A stretch of 33,347 nt of DNA from contig JAPPEG010000085.1 of NCBI GenBank assembly GCA_028875345.1, positions 1 to 33,347 on the forward strand. The letters are read 5' to 3'. Position 1 is the first letter of the stretch, and the number at the start of each line of letters is the position of its first letter. The notes beneath the pieces are model-generated. The model ran no database searches and had not been told where the DNA came from. It was given only the letters and a program-made list of their open reading frames with translations. Shown in pieces: positions 16,425 through 25,090 of this stretch. Source of the stretch: Gemmatimonadota bacterium (GTDB lineage Bacteria > Latescibacterota > UBA2968 > UBA8231). The position numbers and the translations under genes are program-made.

Positions 16425-17534
16425 ATGATCCACACTGCAAACGCTCTTGCCGAACTTGTCGAGCGCGCTCTAGACTGTGAGCGCGTTGCCCTAGACACTG
16501 AATTCGTTTGGAACCGCACCTACTATCCCAAGCTAGGCGTGATCCAATTGGCTCTCGCCGACGGCGACTGCCACCTGATTGACCCGGTGGCGATTGCGGA
16601 TCTTTCGCCTCTGGGTACCCTGTTAGAGCACCCAAAGGTCGAACTGATTCTCCACGACGCCCAACAGGACTTGGCCATTCTGCGCCGGGCCACGGGTGCT
16701 TTTCCGCGCAACATCTTCGACACCCGCTGCGCAGCCGGGCTTGCCAATATGAGTTCTACCACTTCGCTGGCTGAGCTTTTGGAGCAGACCCTCGGCGTGG
16801 TCCTCGACAAAACCGAGACACTCACCAATTGGGTCCGCCGCCCGCTCTCCGAGGACCAGCTAGCGTACGCCATTGAGGACGTGCGCTATCTGCACAAGGC
16901 GCACGACGTGTTGCAGGCGCGCGTCGAGGAAATCGGTCGCGGCTCTTGGCTGGCAGAGGAAATGGCCGCGTACGACGACCCGAGTCTATACGAGGAGCGA
17001 GACCCGCGAGAGCAATTCACGCGGATCAAGGGCACGGGCCGAGCTTCCCCGCGCGAATTGGCCATTCTCCGCGAGTTGGCCGCTTGGCGCGAAAAGGAAG
17101 CCCAGCGATGCGACCGGCCGCGCAATCACGTGTTGACGGACGAAGTCCTCGTGTTGCTAGCCCGGCGCAAGCCTCAGTCGCTGGAGGAACTGGGCCGGAT
17201 CCGCACGCTCGGCAATCACCGCTACGACCGCTATCTTCTCGAACAGATTCGCCGTGGCTTGGCCGTCCCCGACGCGGAGTGCCCGCCCCGGCTGCGCCGA
17301 CCGCAGCTCGACAAGGAGGTCATCGAACGCAAGCTCGCCCAGTCCATGGATCACTTGCGCCGCCAAAGCGACGCGGCGCGGATTGATGCGCCCTTTGTCG
17401 CGACCCGCGCCGAAGTGCACAATCTAGTCATCGCCGCAGTCGCGGCCACGCCCGAGGATCATCGCCTCCTGCGCGGGTGGCGGCGCGATTTCATTGGCGA
17501 AGCCCTATACGGCATCGCCACTTGCCCCGAGTAA
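16425..17534 (+). CDS. rnd: Ribonuclease D
   Basis: The 369-residue length matches RNase D. The DEDDy exonuclease motifs are all visible: Exo I 'ALDTEFVW' (D24, E26), Exo II 'LILHDAQQDLAIL' (D82) and Exo III 'LAYAIEDVRYL' (Y148, D152). An HRDC-type region follows (about 205-285, 'RELAILRELAAWREKEAQRCDRPRNHVLTDEVLVLLARRKPQSLEELGRI'). It is a 3'-5' exoribonuclease that trims tRNA precursors and other structured RNAs in the cytoplasm. It stands between transporter genes with no obvious operon partner. A hairpin follows its stop codon. Confidence 0.93.
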   Translation: MIHTANALAELVERALDCERVALDTEFVWNRTYYPKLGVIQLALADGDCHLIDPVAIADLSPLGTLLEHPKVELILHDAQQDLAILRRATGAFPRNIFDTRCAAGLANMSSTTSLAELLEQTLGVVLDKTETLTNWVRRPLSEDQLAYAIEDVRYLHKAHDVLQARVEEIGRGSWLAEEMAAYDDPSLYEERDPREQFTRIKGTGRASPRELAILRELAAWREKEAQRCDRPRNHVLTDEVLVLLARRKPQSLEELGRIRTLGNHRYDRYLLEQIRRGLAVPDAECPPRLRRPQLDKEVIERKLAQSMDHLRRQSDAARIDAPFVATRAEVHNLVIAAVAATPEDHRLLRGWRRDFIGEALYGIATCPE

Positions 17535-17536
17535 TC

Positions 17537-17557
17537 CGGCCACACTTGATGTGGCCG
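17537..17557 (+). terminator. Hairpin after rnd, possible terminator without T-tract
   Basis: CGGCCACA (17537-17544) and TGTGGCCG (17550-17557) form a perfect 8-bp stem with a 5-base loop, starting two bases after the RNase D stop codon. No run of T follows (CATGAGG instead), so it is not a canonical Rho-independent terminator. It may stabilise the mRNA 3' end or be part of a Rho-dependent end. Confidence 0.4.
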
Positions 17558-17614
17558 CATGAGGTACAGCCGGACACAGATCGTCGCGTAGAACACCGAT
17601 GACGCCGCCCTTGG

Positions 17615-18880
17615 ATGGGTAAACAACAGATGCTCAACTTACTGCGCAGCCAATTTCTCGAATGGGGCCTCGGCAAGGACCTCGGCGAAGACCTCGCCGC
17701 ACTGGTCGCCTTGGCCGTGGTGGCCTTCGTCGCCTTGCTCGCCCACCTTCTAGCCAGAGGGCCTTTACTCCGCGGCTTCGACGCCATCATTCGCCGCACC
17801 GATATCCCCTGGGACGACGCCCTGATCGAGTGCCGGGTCCTGCACCGGCTGGCCCATCTAGTCCCCGGCCTCGTCTTCTACCACCTAGGGCCAATGGCCT
17901 TAGAGGGCCACCCCGTTTCCGTCAAAATCATCCAGACCGCGGCGCATGTTTATCTGGTGCTCTCTGGCTTACTAGCCGTTGAGGCGTTGATAAGCGCAGG
18001 CGTCCGCATCTACAACAGCACTAGGACCTCGCACGAAGTCTCTATCAAGGGGCCGGTGCAGTTCCTCAAGATCATCCTCTTTTTGCTCGGCAGCATCATC
18101 GTCGTCGCAACCCTAATCGGCCAATCGCCGCTCTACTTGCTCGGCGGCCTGACGGCGATGACCGCGGTTTTGCTTTTGGTTTTCCGCGACTCGATCCTCG
18201 GGTTAGTCGCTGGCATCCAGATCTCGGTAAATCGCATGGTCGCCTACGGCGACTGGATTGAAATGCCCCAGTACGGAGCCGACGGCGACGTAATCGACAT
18301 CACGCTGACGACGGTCAAGGTACAAAACTGGGACAAGACCATTACGACCATCCCCACGTACGCGCTAATCGGCGAGTCGTTCAAAAACTGGCGCGGCATG
18401 CAGGAGTCAGGCGGGCGGCGGATCAAGCGGGCGATCTACCTCGACGTTAGCACCATCAAGTTTTGCGACGAGGAAATGCTCACCCGCTTCGCCAAAATCC
18501 AGTACATCACCGCCCACATTGAGCGGAAGAAGCAAGAGCTAGCCGAATACAACAAGCTCAATCAAGTGGACCTCTCACATCTGGTAAACGGTCGGCGCAT
18601 GACTAATATCGGCACCTTCCGCGCCTATGTGCAGGCCTATCTGAAAAACCATCCGCAGATCAACCAAGAGATGACCTTTCTCGTGCGTCAGCTAGCGCCG
18701 ACCTCCAAGGGGCTACCCCTCGAAATCTACGTCTTCTGCCAGGATATCGTCTGGGCCAACTACGAGGCGATTCAGGCCGACATTTTCGACCACATCTTCG
18801 CCATTGTGCCCGCCTTTGATCTGCGAGTTTTTCAGGAGCCGACGGGGACGGATTTTCAGGCGCTGGGGGAATCGCAGTAA
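17615..18880 (+). CDS. ybdG: MscS-family mechanosensitive channel, YbdG type
   Basis: The 421 residues closely follow, from memory, the E. coli YbdG sequence. Shared stretches include 'LIGQSPLYLLGGLTAMTAVLLLVFRDSILGLVAGIQIS', 'YGDWIEMPQYGADGDVIDITLTTVKVQNWDKTITTIPTYAL', 'SFKNWRGMQESGGRRIKR', 'RRMTNIGTFRAYVQAYLKNHP' and 'IQADIFDHIFAIV'. There are about five N-terminal membrane helices, with the pore helix and MscS beta-domain from about residue 185 onward. Family role: a mechanosensitive channel or osmotic-stress sensor in the inner membrane. The start is uncertain (ATG 17615 or 17630), since neither has a clear ribosome binding site. Confidence 0.92.
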   Translation: MGKQQMLNLLRSQFLEWGLGKDLGEDLAALVALAVVAFVALLAHLLARGPLLRGFDAIIRRTDIPWDDALIECRVLHRLAHLVPGLVFYHLGPMALEGHPVSVKIIQTAAHVYLVLSGLLAVEALISAGVRIYNSTRTSHEVSIKGPVQFLKIILFLLGSIIVVATLIGQSPLYLLGGLTAMTAVLLLVFRDSILGLVAGIQISVNRMVAYGDWIEMPQYGADGDVIDITLTTVKVQNWDKTITTIPTYALIGESFKNWRGMQESGGRRIKRAIYLDVSTIKFCDEEMLTRFAKIQYITAHIERKKQELAEYNKLNQVDLSHLVNGRRMTNIGTFRAYVQAYLKNHPQINQEMTFLVRQLAPTSKGLPLEIYVFCQDIVWANYEAIQADIFDHIFAIVPAFDLRVFQEPTGTDFQALGESQ

Positions 18881-18888
18881 GACGAGCT

Positions 18889-19419
18889 ATGTTGCCGTCA
18901 GAAATTAAAGATATCGCTATGTCCACTGAAAACTTGCTCTACACCACTGTGTCCAGTTCCATCGGCGAACTGCTCCTAGCCGGTGACTCCACGGGCTTGC
19001 GACACATCTATTTCGAGAACGGCGACTTTAGCCCACCGCCAGATTGGCAGGCCGTGGCTGCGTTACCCTATCCGGTCGCCGACCAGCTCGATTCCTACTT
19101 CGCCGGTCATCTACGCAGCTTCGATCTGCCGCTCAACCCCCAAGGAACGGCGTTTCAGCGCAAAGTCTGGGCCGCACTCGCGGAGATTCCCTACGGCGAG
19201 ACGGTCTCCTACCTAGAACTAGCTCGCCGCATCGGCAACCCAAACTCGGTCCGCGCCGTCGGTCTAGCCAACGGTAAGAATCCCCTGCCGATAGTCGTGC
19301 CTTGTCATCGCGTCATTGGCAGCAACGGCGCGCTAGTCGGCTACGCCGGAGGGCTGCCGATCAAAAAAGCGTTGCTCGCCCTCGAAGGTGTGCTTGCTCC
19401 TCAACTCGATCTCTTCTAA
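18889..19419 (+). CDS. ogt: Methylated-DNA--protein-cysteine methyltransferase (O6-alkylguanine repair)
   Basis: This protein repairs O6-alkylguanine by transferring the alkyl group to its own cysteine in a suicide reaction. The active site 'PIVVPCHRVIGSNG' holds the acceptor Cys (C139 counted from ATG 18889). 'FQRKVWAALAEIPYGETVSYLELARRIGNPNSVRAVGLANGKNPLPI' is the conserved DNA-binding helix-turn-helix and 'arginine finger' region. There is no Ada-type N-terminal regulatory domain. The length is 176 residues from 18889 or 166 from ATG 18919; the shorter form ('MSTENLLYTTVSSSIGELLLAG') fits the usual family N-terminus slightly better, but neither has a good ribosome binding site. It starts eight bases after the channel gene. 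Confidence 0.94.
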   Translation: MLPSEIKDIAMSTENLLYTTVSSSIGELLLAGDSTGLRHIYFENGDFSPPPDWQAVAALPYPVADQLDSYFAGHLRSFDLPLNPQGTAFQRKVWAALAEIPYGETVSYLELARRIGNPNSVRAVGLANGKNPLPIVVPCHRVIGSNGALVGYAGGLPIKKALLALEGVLAPQLDLF

Positions 19420-19432
19420 AGCTGGAGGTTTC

Positions 19433-20533
19433 ATGTCCACGTATCGCATTGCTATCATCGGCACGGGTCGCGTCGGCTATCAGTTCAGTTTCTCCGACCT
19501 GCCCGACAACCACGCCGCCGCCATTGTCCAACATCCTTCCTGCGAGTTGGTCGCCGGCGTCAACCGAGGGCGCGAAAAGCTCGACGCCTTTGGCGAGCGC
19601 TTCGGCGTCGAGGCGCTCTACCACGACTATCGGCAAATGCTCGCCGAAGTCCAGCCCGACCTCTGCATCGTCGCCACCCATCCCGAGCTCCATGCCGAAA
19701 TGGTCACCAACTGCGCCCAAGCCTCCGCGACGCGAGCCATCATCTGCGAAAAGCCAATGGCACTCTCACTGGAGGAATGCGACCAGATGATCGCGGCCTG
19801 CCAAGCAGAGGACGTGCTCTTGCAGATCAACCACAACCGCCGCTGGCACTCCGAGTGGGTTCTCGCCAAAACGCTCCTCGACGCGGGAGCTATCGGCGAG
19901 TTTAATCACATCTACTGCTACATGGACGGGGGCAAGCCAGCCCCTTGGTGGCGCAGCGAGAACGAAGGCCCCTTACTGCACGACTTCACCCACTATTTCG
20001 ACCTAATGGATCTCTACGCCGGCGAGGTGGATTGGCTGTGCGGCATGGCTGAGCAGCGCATGCGTCCCTGGGCGGTCGAGGATTTTTCGGCTGCTATGCT
20101 TAAATTCAAAGGGGGAGCCACTGGGCTGATCTGTGGTGCCGAACTGACGCAGTACAACGACAACGCCTTCGAGCTGCGCGGCTCAACCGGCCTGATCCGT
20201 ATGGATGCTGAGCAAGTCCGCCTCTTTCAGTCCAAGGTCGCGCTGTCCGAGCCTGACAGCGGCTTTGAGTGGAGCAGCCTCGAAGAAGTCGAAGTCGAAC
20301 GGCCAGCCCCTGTCTCTACGTACGTCGCTGCCTTATCCGAGTTGATCGATGCTTTGGAAGGCCGCGGCACCTTGCGCAGCGACGGTGCCGTGGGCCGCCG
20401 CTCGCTGGAAATGGTCATGGCCATCTATCAGTCGCAGCTAGAAGGCAACCGCCCCGTTCACTTTCCCGTCTCGCTCGCCGAGTCCGGTGTCGAGGCGCTG
20501 CGCCGGGCGGGGAATTTTAAGGAGCGAGTGTAG
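19433..20533 (+). CDS. Gfo/Idh/MocA family oxidoreductase
   Basis: ATG 19433 (366 residues) is preferred over the track start at 19388, since GGAGG sits four bases upstream and the Rossmann strand begins at once: 'YRIAIIGTGRVG'. The NAD(P)-binding loop is GTGRVG (10-15), and the conserved 'CEKPMAL' (EKP 106-108) holds the catalytic lysine. 'GPLLHDFTHYFDLMDLYAG' is a variant of the family's GG.l.D.g.H..D motif with the histidine kept. Family role: NAD(P)-dependent oxidation or reduction of sugars, cyclitols or related polyols in the cytoplasm; the substrate cannot be read off. It is followed 101 bases later by a second, divergent family member. Confidence 0.9.
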   Translation: MSTYRIAIIGTGRVGYQFSFSDLPDNHAAAIVQHPSCELVAGVNRGREKLDAFGERFGVEALYHDYRQMLAEVQPDLCIVATHPELHAEMVTNCAQASATRAIICEKPMALSLEECDQMIAACQAEDVLLQINHNRRWHSEWVLAKTLLDAGAIGEFNHIYCYMDGGKPAPWWRSENEGPLLHDFTHYFDLMDLYAGEVDWLCGMAEQRMRPWAVEDFSAAMLKFKGGATGLICGAELTQYNDNAFELRGSTGLIRMDAEQVRLFQSKVALSEPDSGFEWSSLEEVEVERPAPVSTYVAALSELIDALEGRGTLRSDGAVGRRSLEMVMAIYQSQLEGNRPVHFPVSLAESGVEALRRAGNFKERV

Positions 20534-20634
20534 TCCGACTGCAGTACCTTGCGGCCGCAGCGTAACCTCCGCAGCCATTCAGACAGGCAACGCGACCGCG
20601 CATCTTCACTCATAGCTGCGTCCGGAGAACAGAC

Positions 20635-21642
20635 ATGGCCAAAGCCAAAACGCGACCCAAGTACAAAAGTCGCGCTCGCAAAAAAATCCGCGTCGCCTTC
20701 ATCGGCGCTGGTGGCCGCGCCCTGATGGCCCACTATCCCTCACTGCGCGACATCCCCGAGGCCGAACTAGTCGCCGTCGCCGAGCTCGACGAACAGCGCC
20801 TGCACAAAACCTGTGACCTCTACGACATCAAAGGCCGCTACAGCGACTATCGCCAAATGCTCGAACGCGAAAAACCCGACGCGGTCTACGCCATCATGCC
20901 GCCGCACCACCTTTTCGACATCTGCGCCACCGTGATCGAACACGGCTGCCATCTCATCATCGAAAAACCCCCCGCCGTTACCACCGAGCAAATCCGCCAA
21001 CTCGCCGCTTTAGCCCGGCGACACAAAGTCCTGACCGGCGTCGCCTTCCAACGCCGTTTTGCCCCCGTCATTCGCCGTGGTAAAACGCTGTGCGAAGAGC
21101 GCGGCATCGTGCACACCGCCCACGCCAGCTTCTACAAAAACTGGGTCGGCGGCGCGCCCTACTATCGCGGAGCGTTGGACATGCTTACCTGCGATGGCAT
21201 CCACGCCGTCGATACCTTGCGCTACTTATGCGGCGGCGAAGTCGAATCCGTTGCCAGCGACTCGCGCCGCCTCGACGCCGACCACTGGAATGTCCACCTA
21301 GCTCTAGTCCGTTTCAGCAGCGGGGCCACCGGACTCTTGCTCAACAACTTCATGGCTGGTCGGCGGATGTTCAGCGTCGAGGTCCATGCCCCCGGCATCT
21401 CCTTCTTCGGCGACCCCGAAGAAGGCGGCCAGCTCTACGCCGACAACAAGACCGAGCCTATCGACGAATTGGACCCTACCGTCTTAGCCGGCAGCGCAGA
21501 GGACTATCGAGCCTTCGGCCCCTACGATATCAACCGCCATTTTGTGGATTGTATGTTAAAGGGGAAAGATTCCGAAACGAATTTCGACGACGCAACCAAG
21601 ACCATGGAATTGGTCGACGCGATCTACCGTTCGCAGATTTGA
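20635..21642 (+). CDS. Gfo/Idh/MocA family oxidoreductase with basic N-terminal tail
   Basis: The 335 residues start with an unusual lysine/arginine-rich tail, 'MAKAKTRPKYKSRARKK', ahead of the Rossmann strand 'IRVAFIGAGGRALMAHYPSL'. The loop is GAGGRA rather than GxGxxG. 'HLIIEKPPAV' (EKP 110-112) holds the catalytic lysine region. 'GALDMLTCDGIHAVDTLRYLCGG' carries the conserved H..D of the substrate domain, and 'DINRHFVDCMLKGKDSETNFDDATKTMELVDAIYRS' is a textbook family C-terminus. CGGAGAA precedes the ATG. It probably oxidises a sugar or inositol-like compound. It is similar in kind but not in detail to the preceding paralogue, so different substrates or sequential steps are likely. Confidence 0.9.
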   Translation: MAKAKTRPKYKSRARKKIRVAFIGAGGRALMAHYPSLRDIPEAELVAVAELDEQRLHKTCDLYDIKGRYSDYRQMLEREKPDAVYAIMPPHHLFDICATVIEHGCHLIIEKPPAVTTEQIRQLAALARRHKVLTGVAFQRRFAPVIRRGKTLCEERGIVHTAHASFYKNWVGGAPYYRGALDMLTCDGIHAVDTLRYLCGGEVESVASDSRRLDADHWNVHLALVRFSSGATGLLLNNFMAGRRMFSVEVHAPGISFFGDPEEGGQLYADNKTEPIDELDPTVLAGSAEDYRAFGPYDINRHFVDCMLKGKDSETNFDDATKTMELVDAIYRSQI

Positions 21643-21684
21643 GCAGAGCGGTCCGAGTTGATCAACGATCTTAAAGGCAAGGCG

Positions 21685-22089
21685 TCACTCGGCGACGCAC
21701 CGTCCATCCCTATACGCCAACACCGGCGCGTTGGGCACTGAGCAGTCCGAAGCTAACCCATAGCGCTCGTTCATCTCAGCTTCAAAGGCGTTATACGCTG
21801 TCAGCCGCTCGGCTAATGCCGTCGAATCGGTTGACGAGGCGGAGTAAATTACAAACTCCCAAGGCCCGCCGCAGGGCTTGGAGCCCACGCCCGCGTAGCG
21901 ACAATCCGCAATGGACGCACCCGCAGCGTCGCCGACGAGCGCGTCGATTTCCCGTCGCATTTCCGCTAGCTGTGCATGGTCGCCTTCCTCAGTCCGCTGG
22001 TCGCCATGGTTGTCCCCAACAACAGAGTCCGAGTCGCCACAAGCAAGGAGGGAAACGGCGATCCATGCCGCCGCAATCAAGTATCGCAT
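21685..22089 (-). CDS. Small putative lipoprotein
   Basis: I place the start at ATG 22089 (134 residues), with GGAGAGGAA just upstream. The track's longer ORF would run into the SBF transporter gene. The N-terminus 'MRYLIAAAWIAVSLLAC' is a lipoprotein signal peptide with lipobox LLAC (C17 to be lipidated). The mature part starts acidic ('GDSDSVVGDNHGDQRTEEGDHAQ'), as expected for an outer-membrane-targeted lipoprotein spacer, and has four further cysteines ('DCRYAG', 'KPCGGP', 'SDCSVP', 'RCVAE') that could form two disulfides. I do not recognise the domain. It lies 49 bases downstream of the SBF-like gene and may be co-transcribed with it. Confidence 0.75.
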   Translation of the reverse strand: MRYLIAAAWIAVSLLACGDSDSVVGDNHGDQRTEEGDHAQLAEMRREIDALVGDAAGASIADCRYAGVGSKPCGGPWEFVIYSASSTDSTALAERLTAYNAFEAEMNERYGLASDCSVPNAPVLAYRDGRCVAE

Positions 22090-22138
22090 AGTCTTCCTCT
22101 CCGTTAAAAGAGAGCCATCGCTTGCACTGTGAGAACAC

Positions 22139-23104
22139 CTAACCTGCTGCACGGTTCCCCCACCGCGTCGCGATAACTGCATCCATGAAAATCTGCCCTA
22201 GGTGAAACACAATACAAGGTATTGCTAGCAACCCCTTCTGCTCGGGCGACACCGCCGAATCCGGCAAAAAAGCCAGCACCGTCATCGCCACCGGCAAGGT
22301 CTTCTGGCTCGCCATCAGCACAACGGTCTTGCGCGCCGCCGCTTCGAGCTGCAAAAGCACGCAAGCGCCGCCATTGAGCAGCAGGTAGAGTGCGTGGATT
22401 GCCAATCCAGACACTACCAGAATCAACAAGCTCGCAGGTTCTATCTGGGCTAGCCGTCCAGAAGACTCGCTGAATTTCATCCACGGAATCGAGATCAGCG
22501 CCGCGTTGCTGGCCAAAGTCAACCGCGAGCGCTGGGCGTCGACCCAATCGACGGCGAAGCGCCGCAGGTACTTGCCGACGCCCAAGGGCAGCAAGATCGA
22601 AAGACAGAGTTTGGCGAACAGATCGCTAGCCGAAAGCTCGACTTGGCCTAGGGAACTCAGCAGATGCGCCAACACGAAGGGGACCGTGAAGATGCCGGCG
22701 ATATTGGTCAGCACCGTCAAAAGCAAGGCCAAGGCTACGTTGCCTCTGGCCTGCGCCGTCAACGCCACGCCCGAGGTCAGGGTCGTCGGCATGCAGCAGA
22801 ACAGGGCCAGACCGAATTGGAAGGCGGGCTCCATCGGAAGCTGGAATGCGATCGCCGCACCTATAAAGGGCGTGGCGAAGAGAATCGAAACACACCCCCA
22901 AGACGTCGCCTTCCACGCAGCGAGGGCCGCGTGGACTTCATCGGTCTTTAGCATCAGCCCCGACAGAAAAAAAATAAAACTGACAGCGATGTACTGAGTG
23001 GGTAACTCGGCCATGTACCTACCCGAAGTCGGGAAGAAGACGCCGACCACGGCCGCGATCACTAGACCGATGGGAAGGAATTGTCGCAGTAGGAAACCTA
23101 GCAT
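22139..23104 (-). CDS. Bile acid:sodium symporter-like (SBF-like) transporter
   Basis: The 321-residue protein has about ten membrane helices. It resembles the SBF_like group (YfeH type): 'QFLPIGLVIAAVVGVFFPTSG', 'FIFFLSGLMLKTDEV' (the 'F...Gl.l' helix), 'LALFCCMPTTLTSGVALTAQARGNVALALLLTVLTNIAGIFTVPFVL' (the family's crossover helix) and 'SQKTLPVAMTVLAFL' near the C-terminus. The substrate is unknown; relatives carry organic anions with sodium. The ATG lies only nine bases after the T-tract of a Rho-independent terminator and has at best a weak GAGCG ribosome binding site, so the start or promoter is unusual. Confidence 0.88.
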   Translation of the reverse strand: MLGFLLRQFLPIGLVIAAVVGVFFPTSGRYMAELPTQYIAVSFIFFLSGLMLKTDEVHAALAAWKATSWGCVSILFATPFIGAAIAFQLPMEPAFQFGLALFCCMPTTLTSGVALTAQARGNVALALLLTVLTNIAGIFTVPFVLAHLLSSLGQVELSASDLFAKLCLSILLPLGVGKYLRRFAVDWVDAQRSRLTLASNAALISIPWMKFSESSGRLAQIEPASLLILVVSGLAIHALYLLLNGGACVLLQLEAAARKTVVLMASQKTLPVAMTVLAFLPDSAVSPEQKGLLAIPCIVFHLGQIFMDAVIATRWGNRAAG

Positions 23105-23113
23105 CGTTCGCTC

Positions 23114-23140
23114 AAAAAAAGGCCGGACGACGTCCGGCCT
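23114..23140 (-). terminator. Rho-independent terminator after the DtxR-family gene
   Basis: On the minus strand AGGCCGGAC-GTC-GTCCGGCCT forms a perfect 9-bp stem with a 3-base loop, followed at once by seven T. It lies 83 bases downstream of the regulator's stop codon and ends nine bases before the start codon of the SBF-like transporter. It is the clearest intrinsic terminator in the window. Confidence 0.9.
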
Positions 23141-23223
23141 GATAGATAAAAACTATATCCTCTCGGAATCTACTCGCTCTCTGCTAGGCAACCATAGGGC
23201 AACCGTAACAGATCGCAGAGGTT

Positions 23224-23712
23224 TCACGCTTTCACGTCGCCGCCATTGCGAAGCTCTAGGGCATCTTCGCGGAACATCTGGAGAAACCCGTTGGCCGCAG
23301 GTTTTTCCGAAAACAACACGCGCAGAAAATGGACCAGCCGCATCCGCGCTTCCGTGCTGATTAGGTGCTCGACCTTACAGGCGTCGATCATTGCGTCGTC
23401 CTCGTCCATACCGAGGGCGTCTCTGAGGAACCGCTGCACGACCAAGCGCGTTTCCTCGACCTCCTGCACTACTTTCAAGCCTTGTTCGGTAAGTTCGAGG
23501 AAGCGGTTGAGATCCTCTTGCACATAGCCGCGTTCCTTGAGGTGCTTCATGGCCGTCGAGACGCTGCCTTTGGTGATGCTTAGGTGCTTGGCGATATCCG
23601 AGACGCGGGCGTAGCCGTGCATCTCGCGCAGCTCGTGGATCGCCATCAAGTGATGTGCCGCGCTGTGGCTTAGTTCGTTTTCTTCGTAGGCTCTCCAGAC
23701 TTCCTCAAACAT
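23224..23712 (-). CDS. DtxR/MntR-family metal-dependent transcriptional regulator
   Basis: The 162-residue length fits MntR-like members without the SH3-like third domain. The N-terminal winged helix is 'LREMHGYARVSDIAKHLSITKGSVSTAMKHLKERGYV' (about 28-64). The dimerisation/metal domain holds 'DACKVEHLIS' (C112, E115, H116), the C-x2-E-H ligand set of iron-type DtxR/IdeR; MntR has Glu in place of this Cys. The conserved His of the preceding helix (usually 'KHxLxxxF') seems replaced by Thr ('EETRLVVQRFL'), which may weaken the second metal site. Role by family: represses metal-uptake genes when Fe(II) or Mn(II) is plentiful. No metal transporter is adjacent. It follows gap by 48 bases on the same strand and ends at a strong terminator. 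Confidence 0.9.
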   Translation of the reverse strand: MFEEVWRAYEENELSHSAAHHLMAIHELREMHGYARVSDIAKHLSITKGSVSTAMKHLKERGYVQEDLNRFLELTEQGLKVVQEVEETRLVVQRFLRDALGMDEDDAMIDACKVEHLISTEARMRLVHFLRVLFSEKPAANGFLQMFREDALELRNGGDVKA

Positions 23713-23760
23713 GCGTTTCGCCTTTCTGCCTCCGCTTACGTCGCAGGGCCTCGTATTGGG

Positions 23761-24759
23761 TCATTGGCCGAGCTTGCGCAGCAAATCTACGCAGCGATTG
23801 GAGTAGCCCCATTCATTGTCGTACCATCCGAGAATCTTGACCATATTTCCTTCGAGAACATTCGTCGATAGCGCGTCGAAGACACACGAGTGTGGGTTGC
23901 CTACGATGTCGGCCAAGACCAAAGGCTCCTCAGAGTACTCGAGGATGCCAGCCAGCGAGTTGGCCGCAGCGGCTTTGAATGCCGCGTTGATTGCTTCGGC
24001 ATCCGCTGCGCTTTTGAGTTCGGCGGTGAGGTCGGTCAATGAACCGTCGGGGGTTGGCACGCGGATGGCCAAGCCATCGAGCTTGCCGTCGAGCTCGGGT
24101 AGCACCTTACCTACCGCGGCCGCGGCCCCCGTAGTTGTGGGCACCATTGATGCCGCCGCCGAGCGCGCCCGCCGCATGTCACTGTGCGGAGCATCGAGCA
24201 GGCGTTGGTCGCCGGTGTACGAGTGAATCGTATTCATCATGCCTTTGACGATGCCGAATTTTTCGTGTAGGACTTTGACCATGGGGGCTAGACAGTTGGT
24301 CGTACACGAAGCATTGGAAATGATCGCATGGCCGGCTTGGATGGCGTCGTCGTTGACGCCCATTACCACGGTTACGTCTTCGCCTTTGGCCGGAGCAGAA
24401 ATGACGACTTTGTTGGCCCCAGCGTCGATATGGGCACGAGCCTTGCTAGCCTCGGTGAAAAATCCCGTTGACTCCAGCACCACTTCGACCCCCAAATCAC
24501 CCCAAGACAGGTTGGCCGGGTCGCGCTCGGCCAAGATGCGAATCGCTTGGCCATTGACGATCAAGTCGTCTCCAGCAACCTCTATCTCGCCGGCGAAGCG
24601 GCCATGGGTGGAGTCGTATTTGAGCAGATGAGCAAGTGTTTGGGCGTCGGTTAGATCGTTAATGGCTTTGATCTCGATGCCACCTTGCTCGACGGCCGCC
24701 CTGAACACCAAGCGACCGATTCGACCAAAGCCATTAATAGCAACAGGTAGCTCTCCCAT
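23761..24759 (-). CDS. gap: Glyceraldehyde-3-phosphate dehydrogenase, type I
   Basis: The 332-residue length is standard. '[14 protein letters not shown]' is the NAD-binding loop and D35 in 'INDLTD' predicts NAD+ preference. The catalytic '[12 protein letters not shown]' holds C152, and '[27 protein letters not shown]' provides H179 and the phosphate-binding residues. '[15 protein letters not shown]' closes the protein. It oxidises glyceraldehyde-3-phosphate to 1,3-bisphosphoglycerate in glycolysis, in the cytoplasm. AAGGAA lies upstream of the ATG. No pgk or tpi is nearby; its downstream neighbour is the DtxR-family gene, an uncommon pairing that may place both on one transcript. Confidence 0.97.
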   Translation of the reverse strand: MGELPVAINGFGRIGRLVFRAAVEQGGIEIKAINDLTDAQTLAHLLKYDSTHGRFAGEIEVAGDDLIVNGQAIRILAERDPANLSWGDLGVEVVLESTGFFTEASKARAHIDAGANKVVISAPAKGEDVTVVMGVNDDAIQAGHAIISNASCTTNCLAPMVKVLHEKFGIVKGMMNTIHSYTGDQRLLDAPHSDMRRARSAAASMVPTTTGAAAAVGKVLPELDGKLDGLAIRVPTPDGSLTDLTAELKSAADAEAINAAFKAAAANSLAGILEYSEEPLVLADIVGNPHSCVFDALSTNVLEGNMVKILGWYDNEWGYSNRCVDLLRKLGQ

Positions 24760-25090
24760 TTTCCAGTGTATTCCTTCCTATAAATAGCAGTAGATTTGGG
24801 GGTCTGAGAAAAGTCAGCCACTCATCCCTGCGGGCCATGCGACGATCCAAATGAATATGGTAGCAAACGGATGAACGGAACTTTACAGCCCGATGTAAAA
24901 ACTTATATTGCACAGTTGCGGGAAGTGTGCAAGGCGGGCAAATCGGACTTGATTCTCAACTTTTGCGTTTTTTGCGTTGCAAAAAGCTAACGAATAAACC
25001 CGACCTCAGCAAGAGCACTACCACTGGCCGAGATGTGCGCTGGCGGGCTAGACTGAAGGACGGGACAGACGATCAAAGAACAGAGAAGCG
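24760..25090. other. Divergent intergenic region between gap and the M20 peptidase gene
   Basis: These 331 bases separate two divergent genes and must hold promoters in both directions. I found no convincing -35/-10 pair. A small stem, TTTTTGC-GTT-GCAAAAA (24969-24985), and AT-rich stretches around 24890-24910 are the only visible structure. No ORF with coding character was seen. Confidence 0.6.

Noticed and set aside
24969-24985. TTTTTGC-GTT-GCAAAAA stem between gap and the M20 gene.
   Set aside because: The stem is only 7 bp and AT-rich, and the flanking genes are divergent, so no transcript end is expected here.
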